DNA from: Prorocentrum cordatum
Lineage: Eukaryota > Sar > Dinophyceae > Prorocentrales > Prorocentraceae
Reading direction: 5' to 3'
Assembly (NCBI GenBank): GCA_963575745.1
Contig: CAUYUJ010014172.1
Span: 705,001 to 750,000, forward strand
Length of the DNA stretch: 45,000 nucleotides
Made by a program: the position numbers and the translations under genes. Each line of letters starts with the position of its first letter. The stretch's first letter is position 1. This document shows, piece after piece, positions 18,831 to 29,044 of this stretch. Below the pieces are notes generated by a model that was not told the DNA's origin, made no database searches, and saw only the letters and a program-made list of their open reading frames with translations.

Positions 18831-19553
18831 GGGAGGGAGTGCAAGGGTCGAGGGAACGCAAGGGAGGGGGGGGTGCGAAAGGGGGTGGGAGGCACCAGCG
18901 CAGGCGGGTGAGAGAAAGGGAGAGGGGAAGGGGATGGACCAGGGTTGCTCCCTCTCCACTGCACCCTGCACTCTTCGCGGTGGCTATACGTGGAGCTGGA
19001 GGGGACCGCGCGGCGAGAGGACCTGGCGGCTAGAGCCGTGGCCTACCTCCACGGCCTGTACGTCGTGGGCAACCCTCGCGCCCTGAAAGCCGCGCTTGTC
19101 GAGGGTCTCCGCATAAACGCGCAGAAGGCGCGGGTCTGGACCCCCTGCGAGCTGGCCTTCTGTGGGCTGCTGGCCAGGTGGTTGTACCTAGGCCCATGCG
19201 CCTGGGGAACACCCTGCACGCAGTGCTGCGGGGGCAGCTACCGACCCAGCACGAACGAGACTCTCGCCGGCGGCCAGCCCGCGGGCATCTCGGGACCACC
19301 TGAACGCCTCCATCTGGCACGGACTGCGCGCGCAGCGCGGCGCTGCACCACGCGAGGGCTCATGCTGGACAAGGCGCGGCGCCAGGCTTAAGGCGTAGCG
19401 GTCTTGGGCCACGCGCAGGAGATCCTGAGGCCCTTGACTGGTCACTGAAAACTTCTTCGCCGACGCCGACGGGCACGCCCTCCTGCGTCACGCCGGCAGC
19501 GGGTTCGGACTCCAGGATCTTGCGCAACGCCGCCTGTCCGCCTACAAGGGGAC
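18831..19553. other. No recognised gene; possible protein-like stretch on plus strand
   Basis: After purine-rich sequence, a plus-strand frame (about 18990-19200) reads EDLAARAVAYLHGLYVV and LKAALVEGLRINAQKA, which looks protein-like. It ends in low-quality sequence. It could be an upstream part of the retroelement that follows, but no family was recognised. Confidence 0.35.
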
Positions 19554-20562
19554 TTGACAGACTTGCCCGGCCAGCGTCTGCAACGATCTCGGGATTCCCA
19601 GGCTTCAGGCGTTCTAACAGGCTTGCCCGCGGGCGTCGAAGGCGGCCGCAGGCGCAGACCGCCCGGAGCCGACTGTCCACGTGCTGCCGCACGGCGCCTC
19701 ACCGCAAAGCCTGAGTACTGCGGGCCCGTCTACAGCGGCTGCGTCGGTAGCGCAACTGCGCTCGGCCAGCGGAATGGCGCAGAAAGCCGGCTGCTGCCTC
19801 TGACGGAGGACCGTTTCATCCTCGCGGACGCACACTTAGGCTCCGCCAGGCAAAGAAGTCCTATGCGATCAATCCACGATGTCACCAACGCGTTCCCTAG
19901 CCCGTCTTTCTCTGTCCTGTATTCCGCGACTGATCGCATTGCGACGGCAGAGGACCAACTTCTTCTCCGCCAGCGGCATCGCAGCTCAGCCACGACCGTG
20001 CGAGCAGCAGATCGGGAGCTGTCAATGCGACTCGGCAGTGGGGCGCTCCGAGGTGATGTTCTTGCTGGCCCTCGGTTCCTGGAGGTGGACCACCCGATGG
20101 TGGACGAGTGGTGCGCGCGCACTCGCGATGCGCAGCTTGTTTTTCGACACCACACTGAAGATGATGAGATTGATGTATCAACGACCACATGTGCTTACGA
20201 TAACTCGAAGGCGCATTTGCTTACTGATGTTGGTAGCTTGGGTGACGAACTTACCGGCTCAAATGCACATTTGGACAATACTTTAGCGCAGATGCACATC
20301 CAGCATAATCACGACAAGCAGGAGCACATCATACATGTTAGTGCGAAGTACGCCGATACGTCCGCACGACAAGTATACCGGCAAGACCCTGTTGCAGGAC
20401 GTGTGCTTCCTCACGCGAGATACCTCGGCCCTCATCTGCATCATGCTGGTCGTGCCAGCCCTGAGCTCACTCGGAGGATCCGTGCTGCGGAACTTGGGTG
20501 GTCGACCATGGGCAAATTTTGATACCGCTGCCACAAGAAGCAAGCCGTCCGTCTGGTATTTC
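19554..20562 (+). pseudogene. Reverse transcriptase of second LINE-like element, 5' part
   Basis: A 322-codon plus-strand frame with the RT pattern of a second dinoflagellate retroelement family: motif A IHDVTNAFPSPSF (residues 107-119, Asp kept), then GSGALRGDVLAGPRF where the family has a T-P-Q-G-D-V-like box, DDEIDVSTTTCAYDNSKAHLL (active site near 20196) and VLPHARYLGPHLHHAG with RIRAAELGWSTMGKF (thumb). The Y-A-D-D box reads Y-D-N: one residue appears missing and the second Asp is Asn, so the enzyme should be inactive. A stop follows MGKF, but the next frame carries on with YRCHKKQAVRLVFL up to a 162-bp insertion at 20563. Where the protein began upstream is unclear. Confidence 0.7.
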
Positions 20563-20724
20563 TGAAGGGGCCCTGGGACACACAAATAAATACACACAAA
20601 TAAAAATAATCCCTATATGTTTCCACATTTTCTGGGTTTTTGTCTTCCCCCCCACTTCCCATATTTTCCCATATGTTCTGGGGAATCGACGATGAATTGT
20701 ATCTGTGTGTTTTTGTTCCCTCCT
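20563..20724. repeat. 162-bp dispersed repeat, copy 1, inserted in the retroelement
   Basis: Starts TGAAGGGGCCCTGGGACACA. It contains ACACACAAATAAA and TTTTTGTCTTCCCC, then ACTTCCCATATTTTCCCATA and AATCGACGATGAATTGT, and ends near TTTTGTTCCCTCC. An estimated 80-85% of bases are shared with 22735-22896, in the same orientation and at the same length. It interrupts the RT reading frame. Confidence 0.85.
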
Positions 20725-20789
20725 GAATTTCTGTGCATGGTGTATGCCCCTTTGCTGCCAGGCCCTGAATTCTTTACTCTCAATGAGAC

Positions 20790-21130
20790 AGGGTATGGAC
20801 GCTGTGACGTGTTCTTGCAAACGAGAGTTCGCAAGGTTATGCGGGGCACAGCATGTGAACGGGTGAACAGGAGGACGGTACTACCAAGTATTCTGCACTA
20901 TCTGCTCCAGAGGTTTGGCGATGCATCCAACTTGCCCCATCTCACATCGAGCTGCAAGTTCGACGGCTCAAGCTGTGGCGGCGGATCTCTAGGGCTCTGG
21001 AAGCTCACGAACAATTATTGGCGACCATGTTCGGCCGTGCTCTCTGGAACTCCGCGCCCCTCGTGTCCCCTACTGGCGAGTACGGCGATGCCCACCCACG
21101 AATGGATGGAATTTTTTCCGCGCAGACTTA
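20790..21130 (+). pseudogene. Post-RT segment of second LINE-like element
   Basis: After the insertion, plus-strand frames give a short stretch CDVFLQTRVRKVMRGTA and then, shifted, HIELQVRRLKLWRRISRAL followed by EAHEQLLATMFGRALW (20943-21053). The pattern (L-x-V-R-R-L-x-W-x-R, then H-E-Q-L-L-A-T-M-F-G) is what I recall after the RT in this dinoflagellate family. Several indels break it. Beyond about 21060 the frame decays. Confidence 0.55.
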
Positions 21131-21499
21131 CAAGCTTTACTTCAAACTTCAAGGGCGGCTGAGTTCCGCCAGGCGGTGGGCGAGCAGTATGTTTCTGTCT
21201 TCACCGCACACGTGCAACATTTTCGTCGTGCCCACGCCGAGGATCTTAGAAGTGAGTTTCTGGAATCTCTCGTTCAACCGCCTGTTCAGGATGCGCCCCA
21301 TAATCTCGATGCACCTCCTCCCCCATCCTCCTCTCCCTGATCTTGCCGACGATCATGAGGCACAGGCCTTGTTCAGATGTGATATCGAAATTCCTGATGG
21401 AACGATCTGCGGCGAATGTCATCACGATGCGGCAGTGAGCGTCCAGTAAGAAAGCGTGCAGTAAAAAACCAGGGCACCAGCAGAAACATCCAGGTACAG

Positions 21500-21876
21500 T
21501 CGCAGCCATCACGAACCAATGTCCTTGGTGTGAACACACATATTCGAGCAAACGTTCGGCTCGTGACCATGTGCTTGCATCATTCAAGCGTGGGCAATGT
21601 GCGGGGAAGGGCAGTACATATCATAATGTCGTCATCGATCCTGATCCTGCTCATCTTCGTTGCAGAGCTTGCAGCCACGAGAGCGCCAGTTTGGAAGCAT
21701 ACCATACACACGTCCAGACACATTTCCCTGATGTCCCTCTTCATGGATCAGTGTTTCCAGGAAGACCCGAAAACGAAGACGCAACGGAGTGGCCCGTCAA
21801 GCTCGGAAGAAACGGACATCATGAAGCTACAGCGCCAGATCCTCACGCTTGTCACGCAGTTGGCTCTCAAACTTGA
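21500..21876 (+). pseudogene. Zinc-finger pair in second LINE-like element
   Basis: A plus-strand frame begins CPWCEHTYSSKRSARDHV (first Cys codon at 21520) with CxxC, a His and later GQC. A second finger follows, CRACSHESASLEAYHTH then VQTH, giving C-x2-C with H-x3-H. Such fingers near the C-terminus are common in this retroelement family, where they probably bind nucleic acid. The frame differs from that of the tail (21821-22279), so a frameshift lies at about 21780-21870. The first Met in this frame (21571) lies between the fingers and is unlikely to be a real start. Confidence 0.6.
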
Positions 21877-22279
21877 CTTAGATGTCCGCGAATTACGTGC
21901 AGCAGTGATCACGACTCTCATCTGCAAGAAGGAGCTTGCCCCGATTTCAGCAGGGCAGTCCGAGATGAACAACTACGAGGAGAACCTCAAAGAGCTCAAG
22001 GAGTCTGGTGACACATCGAGCGCTGGCCCGAAGCAGATCTTGCTGTGGTGCCAGATCGTGAACGCCATTGCGACCGACGAAAGCTACCAAGCGTCTGAGG
22101 AGGCCCTGGACATAGTTCGTACCCACCAGGCTGCCACCAGCAACCCGAACGAAGTGATTGGAGCAACTGCTCTGTGCAAGTTCCGCAAAGCGTTCGATAA
22201 GCATTCGGTGAAGTTGCATATGGTCGTCGCGCCAGAGGGGGCGCGAGCATGGCGTAATATACCAGGGATTATGGCTTAG
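21821..22279 (+). pseudogene. C-terminal alpha-helical domain of second LINE-like element
   Basis: An uninterrupted stretch of about 152 codons to a stop at 22279. It starts KLQRQILTLVTQLALKLDLD (helical, coiled-coil-like), then AVITTLICKKELAPI, GPKQILLWCQIVNAIAT, and CKFRKAFDKHSVKLHMVVAP. It matches the layout I recall for the tail of this dinoflagellate element: a leucine-rich helix, a C-(x)-K region and a K-F-x-x-H-x-x-L patch. It is the best-preserved part of the element. Its function is unknown. Confidence 0.55.
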
Positions 22280-22375
22280 GGGCGCGCAAGTCGCGTATGT
22301 TTATGATTCCCGGCACCCGGCGGGGCGCAGAAGGGGACGGGCCGAGGGGGGACTAAAAAGGAAAGCCGTTTTTCA

Positions 22376-22615
22376 GAGGCCCTCGTGCCCTGATCAAGCC
22401 TAGAAGCCTCCGAGGCCCTAGAAGGGCAAAGAGGTTTCCTAGAAGGGCCCTCGAAGGGCCCTAGAAGGGCCCTAGAAGAGCCTAGAGGTTTCCTAGAAGG
22501 GCCCGAGGCCCTAGAAGGGCCCTAGAAGGGCCCTAGAAGCCTCCGAGGCCCTCGTGCCCTGATCAAGCCTAGAAGGGCAAAGAGGTTTCCTAGAAGCCTC
22601 CGAGGCCCTGATCAA
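22376..22615. repeat. CTAGAAGGGCC tandem array, about 11-bp period
   Basis: Degenerate repeats of CTAGAAGGGCC with variants CTAGAAGCCTCCGAGGCC and AAAGAGGTTTC. The longer block CCTGATCAAGCCTAGAAG recurs at 22390 and 22558. AAG/GAG elements recur every 10-11 bp. There is no coding evidence. Confidence 0.85.
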
Positions 22616-22734
22616 GCCTGCCCTCCGCGCCGTCGCCACGTGCCTGGCCGCCATGGGCGGCAGGGAGAAGCAGTGGGCAGGAGGCCAGCGGGGCGCTGGC
22701 CCGCGAGCTGCAGACCACGATCGACAGGCTCAAA

Positions 22735-22896
22735 TGAAGGGGCCCCAGGACACACAAAAAAATACACAGAAATAAAAGGATTCCCCATATGTTCCTATAT
22801 TTTTGGGTTTTTTGTCTTCCCCACCACTTCCCATATTTTCCCATATTTTCTTGGAAATCGACGATTAATTGTGTCTGTGTGTTTTTTCCCCTCCCG
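22735..22896. repeat. 162-bp dispersed repeat, copy 2
   Basis: Starts TGAAGGGGCCCCAGGACACA. It is the same length and order as the copy at 20563-20724, 2172 bp downstream. Flanking sequences differ, which fits two independent insertions or a recent duplication of a short element. Confidence 0.85.
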
Positions 22897-22947
22897 ATCA
22901 AAGAGATTTTCGAGTGGGTGGCTTCTAAGGCTCGGGTAATGCCAACT

Positions 22948-23165
22948 TTTTTTGTCGTAACGCCGCCGGCGGTCCTTCCGATGTTTACTGGCTCAACTGT
23001 TTGTCGTAACGGCGCCCGCGGTGCCGTTCAGCTCATTCCAGGGGCACCTGGCTGCCGTAGCGGCGATGTGCTTCTGACGATCGTGATTGCAACTTTCAGC
23101 TTTTTGTCGTAACGGCGCCGGCGGTGGTCGTACTTCGAACTTCTTGTCGTAGTCGCGCAGGCTGT
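22948..23165. repeat. About 50-bp degenerate tandem repeat
   Basis: The core TTTGTCGTAACGGCGCC(C/G)GCGGT recurs at 22951, 23000, 23051 (weakened), 23103 and 23143, with spacings of 49, 51, 52 and 40. Confidence 0.7.
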
Positions 23166-23169
23166 GGTC

Positions 23170-23852
23170 GTTCCGGTAATTCCAGTGGCCCCCGCCCCTC
23201 CTCTTCCTCCTCCTGCTCCTCCTCCCCCTCATCCTCCCCCTCTTGTGCATGTGATGAAAGTTCGATCTCAAGCTTGATTTCCTCGTGAAGTTCGGGGAGG
23301 TCGTTAGGAAGTCCGCGTGCATCCCACTCTCTGTGGGCCACCGTGTGTCTGTGTGATGGTATTATGTGGTCGGAGAGCGTGAGAGGCCTGTGCGGCCGCC
23401 CCCCTCGTTTTTCGTTTGAAAGAGGGGGCAGTGGTCAGAGCGGACGCCATTGCTGTCGTGGCTTATGTGCCAACTGCTCGCCCTTGGAGACCTATCCACA
23501 AAGTCGCTGGTTCGTTCGTTCGTTCGGGTACGGATGTGACTTTTTCGCCCACGAGCACCACTGTGGCCTGAGAAAGAATGTCTACAAGGATGGCGAGGGG
23601 AGGGGGAGGAGGGATAGGAGGATGATGATCGAGGCGGTTGGAGCGTCATAGGGGGGGGCACACCATGTCCTCATAATCACCGCCGTTGCCGCCATCGACG
23701 AGTACCGCCGAGGGGCAATTCGACAGCCTGCAAGGCAGAAGGCAGCACGAGCTGACGTGCTCCAGTCTGCCGAACAGAAGGGGATCGAATGGTCCTTACT
23801 GTATTGGTGGGCCAGACGATACATATCGAAGGATGATGATCGAGGAGGGGTA
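23170..23852. other. No recognised gene
   Basis: Short ORFs only. It contains a TTCGTTCGTTCG micro-repeat near 23511 and a CCTCCT stretch near 23195-23250. Confidence 0.45.
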
Positions 23853-23932
23853 GAAGGAGGAGGAGGAGGAGGAGGAGGAGGACGAGGAGAGGGAGGGTGA
23901 GGAGGAGGAGGAGGAGGAGGAGGAGGAGGAGG
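23853..23932. repeat. GGA polypurine tract
   Basis: Two runs of GGA units (about 8 and 10) separated by CGAGGAGAGGGAGGGT. Confidence 0.9.
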
Positions 23933-24049
23933 GACCGGCGGTGAGGCGGGCGGCGGACCGTGCTGGCGACCGGGGCAATCAGGGTGGGCCGTTTGCTTCC
24001 TGGCGGCCGCCCTCGTCAACGTCGCCGCCGTCGTCTATCAAGGTTCGAG

Positions 24050-24140
24050 GACCGAGGTGATGGTGATGGTGATGACAATGATGGGTATGATGCTGATGAG
24101 AATGGTGATGATGGAGTTGCGGTTGTTGTTGATGATGGTG
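24050..24140. repeat. GATG/GATGAT microsatellite
   Basis: Imperfect GATGGTGATG repeats. It is roughly the inverse complement of the CAT tract that follows 300 bp later. Confidence 0.8.
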
Positions 24141-24429
24141 AGATTCAGGATCCGAGGTTCCAGGATGGAGGTTCGAGGCTTTTGGGGCGTTCCTGCGGGC
24201 TTGTGGGCCTGATCGGCCGCTCTCGTCGCCAAGCCTAGATTCCCTGAGAATCCTGGCCAGAAGCAACCCAGGAGAGGTCGGGTAGTCGTCGTCGCCGTCG
24301 CGGTCGCCGCCGTCGTCGCCGACGGCGACAAGAGCGCAGAGCGCATGCTCCTGGCCATTCCTCCTTCTCCGTCCTCCCTGCTCACTCACTCCGCCCCCCT
24401 TCCATTCTCCATCCTCCTGCACCCTCTTA

Positions 24430-24607
24430 CATCCACCTCCTCCTCCTCCTCCTCCTCCTCCAACTCCTCCTCCACCTCCTCCTCCTCCTCATCATCAGCA
24501 TCATCAGCAGCATCAGCAGCATCAGCATCAGCATCAGCAGCATCATCACCAAAAGCAGACCAGAATCGATCTCATCGTCATCATCATCATCAGCATCATC
24601 ATCATCG

Positions 24608-24640
<33 letters not shown>

Positions 24641-24658
24641 CCATCATCATCGTCATCG

Positions 24659-24692
<34 letters not shown>

Positions 24693-25250
24693 CATCAGCA
24701 TCATCATCATCAACAACAACATCATTAACATCATCATCGTCATCATCAACATCATTAACATCGTCATATGTCATCATCAGCAGCATCATCAACATCCTAA
24801 TCCTCATCCTCATCCTCACCCGCATCCGCATCCGCATCCTCCTCATCTTCATCCACCTCCTCCTCATCCTCATCACTATTACCGTCATCATTGCCACCAC
24901 CACCGCCATCATCAGCATCAGCATCAGCATCAGCATCAGCATCGGCATCAGCATCACCAGCATCAACATCATCATCAGCAGCATCAGCATCAGCGTCATT
25001 AGCATCCGCACCATCGTCAACATCAGCATCATCGTCAGACTCATAAACATCATAAGCATCAGTATCATCATCATCAGCATCATCAGCAGACGCATTACCA
25101 GTACCTTCATCATTATGATCAGCATCAGCATCATCAGCATCATCAGCATCATCAGCATCGTCCACATGATCATCAGCATCATCAGCAGCAGCACCATTGT
25201 CATGATCAGCATCATCATCAGCATCAGCATCATCAACATCGCCCTTGGTG
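24430..25250. repeat. Long CAT/CAG/CCT tract (about 800 bp)
   Basis: TCC units (24437-24490) give way to CATCAT, CATCAG and CATCGT hexamers with few interruptions to 25250. Frames give His-rich (plus) or Met/Asp-rich (minus, up to 287 codons) products. I treat these as repeat artefacts because the same monotony appears in every frame. Confidence 0.9.
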
Positions 25251-25769
25251 ATAGTATCATCCTGCTGCTGTTCATGCGGCTTCTCCTCAAACTCCTCCCT
25301 CCCTGCCTTGCGCGTCATACTGCACCTCGTGCTGCACCTCCATGGCCTCAGGACCAAAAGCTGATATAACCCTCCGTATCCTCCTCCTCGTCCGCTAAAT
25401 CAGTATGATTATCCTCCTCCTCATGCGCCTGACCCTGCCCTCCTGCTCATGCCCCCTCATCCCCTTCCGCCTCACCCTCCTCCTCCTACTCCTACTCATG
25501 CTGGTCCCACTCTCTTCGTCTGTCTCGTGCCGCAGCTCCTGTCGCACCTCCTCATCCTGCTTCTCCTCCTCACCCTCCTAAGCTTCTGACCGCACTCCCT
25601 GTATAGCCTTCCCTGATGTCTCACAATAGGCGCACTTATCCGTATCCTCCTGCGCCTCCCAAGTAGAATGCATCCTGCTGCAACGCATGCTTCTGCTCAG
25701 CCACCTCCTTCCTTGCCTGCTCCCCATGTCCCTTCCCATTCTCACCCTGCAACCGTATCCTGGACCTCC
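25251..25769. other. Pyrimidine-rich spacer, no recognised gene
   Basis: CCTCCT and CTCATCC-rich with short unique pieces. No motif on either strand. Confidence 0.5.
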
Positions 25770-25905
25770 TCTTGTTCCTCCTCCTCCTCCTCCTCACCAT
25801 TAGAATCATCAGCATCCACCTCCACCATCATCAGAATCATCATCAGCATCAACATCATTATCATCCTCATCCTCATCCTCATCCTCCTGCTCATCCTCCT
25901 CTCTA
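25770..25905. repeat. CCT/CATCAT/CATCCT microsatellite
   Basis: A short continuation of the composition at 24430-25250 (CTCCTC, ATCATCAG, CATCCTCATCCT). Confidence 0.85.
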
Positions 25906-26834
25906 TTATTCCATTTCCTCTCGCCTCGGCCCCGCTGCTGCTGTTTCGGCTACTGCTGCTGCCGCGGCTGTTGCTCCTTCAGCTGCAGAACTCCACCACA
26001 ACCCTTCCCAACGGCAGTCATACTCCGAATCGTCTGCAGATTCGTTTACATTGGACGCCCACGTGCGCCAGGCGCTGGCATCTGGCCATCCTTCAGACCC
26101 AGCGCGCCGACAGAGCCAGAGGATGACCAGAACATTGGGCTGAGCTCCCCGCTTGTTCAGATCACGACCCTTCTTCCTGTGACAGGGATGGCCCAGGGCC
26201 GGATCTGGACACTTGGTTGCCACCCTGCGAGCGCTCGACGACGGTCGCGCTGACGCCCGAAGTCAATAGGCCACCCCTACAGGGAGTCTCCCTCAACACC
26301 CGTGCGCGACTCTTCCTCCTTCTCCGAGGCGGCGAGGATAACCCAAGGACTGCTCCAGAGCGACCTTGCGTGACCGCGTATTCCCACCACGTCGTCCCTT
26401 CCACCCCCGACGTGCGCGGTATTACCGACGAGCGATGGCCTGACACTGGCGGTTGTCCTGGTGTCTTGCTCGACTCCGAGGGGCCCTCCGTGGTCCACAC
26501 CGCTAGGGAGCCCACAAAGGACGTACGCGCCCAGCTATGTACATGAACGCGGCCCCTCGATCCGCGAGACCGGCCGCGTTATACGAACATTTGCGCAATG
26601 CGTGCTCTCGAAACCAGCGTGGATTCATGTACATGTACGTCCTTGTGTCGCTCCTAAACCGCAGGATCCAGAGCCCCCAGGGATCCCGAGCACCCGCCGG
26701 GGGGCGCCCCGACCTCGGCCCACGGGAGCCGGCCCCAGCAACGACTGGCAACGTCCCCCTTGCGCTCTGCCGTGCAGCTGGCCACGACAGGTGCCGTCGG
26801 TGGCAGCAGCCTCCAAAATTTCCTCTTTCTCCTC
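25906..26834. other. No recognised gene; one short inverted repeat
   Basis: Overlapping ORFs on both strands with no known motif. An inverted pair, ATGTACATGAA near 26536-26546 and TTCATGTACAT near 26626-26636, with GGACGTAC outside the left arm and GTACGTCC outside the right, could mark a small degenerate element of about 130 bp (26518-26645). Confidence 0.4.
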
Positions 26835-26895
26835 CTCCTCCTCCTCCTCCTCCTCCTCCTCCTCCTCCTCCTCCTCCTCCTCCTCCTCCTCCTCC
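26835..26895. repeat. (CTC)n tract
   Basis: About 20 perfect CTC units, followed by a C-run and GC-rich sequence. Confidence 0.9.
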
Positions 26896-27929
26896 GGGAC
26901 TCCTCCCCCCCCCCCAGGGGGCAGGGCGCCCCCCCGGATGCTTGGCCCCCTCGTGGTCCTGCATCCTCCCGGTCCTCGCACTGCCTCCTGCCCGAGGCAG
27001 GCCCCCCGAGGCCGCTCGACGCCGCCTGCGGCTCCTGGGACAGCCCGATGGCAGCTCGGGTCCAACACCCCACTGCTTGCCAGTCCTGGACCCGGAGATC
27101 GAGACCTCCGCCCAGAGGGCCGCCTCTTGAAGGTTGGGCCTTCGCGGGGCCCTTCGTGGCTCCGAACCCCCTCGCGGCAAGGGGGTTCTGCCTGAAGTGC
27201 ATTCGGCGCTGGTTCTTCCACCTGGCACGCGTCACGCTTGTTATGCTCCAGAACCCCTCCTTGTGAGCGAGTGCGTGAGCGAGGACGCCGACGACGACCC
27301 CGACGACGACGACGACGCCGACGACGAGCAGGGTGGTCCTTTGTTCACCGGGCTGGGCATCTCAGGCGCCTCGCCGCGCAGGCACCGTGGCCATGACGCG
27401 CCCGGGGAGCGCTAGCTGGCCGCCCCCCCCGCCGCCCCCCCGTCGCCCTTCTCGGCCGGCTCTCGCCAGGGCGAAGGAGGAAGAGGACAAGGAGACCGGG
27501 ACAGCGAGGAGGGCGGACCAGAGGAAACCCGGGATCCACAAACGGTGCTGCACTGCGGGACGCGCCCCCCTTGAATGACGAGCGCCTGGTGGGCCAGCAG
27601 CCACTCGGGCAAGACCCCGTTTTGTAAGGAATGCGGTCCCTCCCTTACAGTTAGCACAAACGCAGTGAGGCAGGAGCAGCGAACTGAATGAACTGCCTAG
27701 CGATAACAGCGTTTTGAAAAAATGAGATGCCCTCCATCCAGATGCAGATTGCGCGTTCTCGAACGTATGACCATGCGTGAAGCATGCGGAACATCAACCA
27801 AGAGCCCCAGGTCGACAAGGAAGCGCAAACCAAACGTGTAGCTGATGCACAAGTGGAAAAAGATGTAATAGTTTTTGTGGGGGGAATGGCAGGCGAGAGT
27901 CGCACGTTCAGAACGAGTTAGCCTCCATC
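26896..27929. other. No recognised gene
   Basis: GC-rich. ORFs on both strands are Pro/Arg/Gly-rich and unrecognised. A (GAC)n-like stretch lies at 27288-27330. 27600-27930 is less GC-rich but also empty of recognisable features. Confidence 0.45.
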
Positions 27930-28345
27930 CTTGATACTGTTGAGAACTTGTAAAGCGACTGCGCGCAGCGCTGAGGCGAGCGCCTCAGTTTGGCCTGCCC
28001 CCCTCCCTGTTTCTGTGAGACTGATGGTTGGCTGTAGACGTGTACGCGTATGTGTGTATGTGTGTATGTGTGTGTGTGTGCGTGTGTGCGTGTGTGTGTG
28101 CGTGTATGTGTGAATGTGCGTGTTTGTGTGTGAGTGTGTATGTGTTTTGTGTGTGCGGCGCCACGGAAAGACCGACGTTCACCGTTGTAGCTGTTAGAAA
28201 CTGTTGAATCGAATGTGTGCGGGGCTAAACTGAGAACTGCATTGTGGAAACCACTGGCCCACCGTCCGTGTAGCTGTCGGGAACTTGCGACGCTGAGGCG
28301 AGAACCGCCTTTTAGAAACCTCTGTCCCTCCACTGTGGTATTTGT
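27930..28345 (-). repeat. 83-bp satellite, minus-oriented block with embedded (GT)n
   Basis: Diverged units with GT(T)GTAGCTGTTAGAAAC and GTGTAGCTGTCGGGAAC, 83 bp apart (28188 and 28271), plus related copies near 27934 and 28339. They are reverse complements of the family at 29045-29640 (for example CATCCTTGATACTGTT against AACAGTATCAAGGATGG). A GT microsatellite occupies 28045-28158. Confidence 0.6.
28045..28158. repeat. (GT)n/(TGTGCG)n microsatellite
   Basis: GTGTGTATGTGTGTGCGTGT-type alternating purine-pyrimidine sequence, a classic Z-DNA-prone composition. Confidence 0.9.
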
Positions 28346-28850
28346 TGAAGCTGTTTGCCTCGGGATCGTGAGTTGCAAAGAGGCCTTAAAGGTTTAAGAA
28401 AAACATCCAGCTCGACCTACCGACACGTTCGGTGGTGCGGCAGGAGGGAGTTGCGTATAAGAAAAAGTGAGGGGGCAGATATCCAGAACAGGGGAAAAGA
28501 AGAGATAGAGAGCGAGAGAGATGATATGGGGAGAGAAGGGCAAGGATGATGATCAGGGAAGAAGAGACGGAAGAGGATACGAAGGAGGCCGGGAACGACA
28601 CGGGGCCTCCAGATCTTTTGTTCTCGGAGCTCGCGGCTCAGGTCTGGGGAATGCCTCCTATTATCCTCACCACCACCACCATCATCATCATCCTCCTCCT
28701 CATCATCATCATCACCTTCTTCCTCCTCCTCCTCTTACTCCTCCTCTCCTTTTCCTTATAGATACAATAGAGGCCAGTCCGTCATAACCCTTCCCACAAG
28801 AAACCAAACATTGAGACCCCAGGACGTCTATGGATTTTAGTGTGGGTACG
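28346..28850. other. Centre between opposite satellite blocks; microsatellite at 28660-28745
   Basis: No gene recognised. 28480-28590 is purine-rich. 28660-28745 is CACCACC, ATCATC and CCTCCT repeats. Confidence 0.5.
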
Positions 28851-29044
28851 TCACGCTTCCCATGGCAAAAACATCGAAACCCATGAAACCCAGGGCACGC
28901 TGGAGGCAAGCAGGGCGTTTCTCAGCATGGGTCCCCTCTGTGACTCCTCCTGGTCCCTGTCGCACCCCCAGGCGTGTCGGTAGGGCGGGCAGGGCGTTTC
29001 GCCAGAGACCTCCACAGCATTTGTGGCCCTGGAGCTTCAGCTCT

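Noticed and set aside
17885-19033. 382-codon plus-strand ORF and the overlapping 322-codon minus ORF
   Set aside because: They span GGA and GGCGAC repeats, and every frame is open because the repeats lack stop codons.
24427-25290. 287-codon Met/Asp-rich minus ORF
   Set aside because: It is a direct translation of CAT/CCT repeats with no non-repetitive part.
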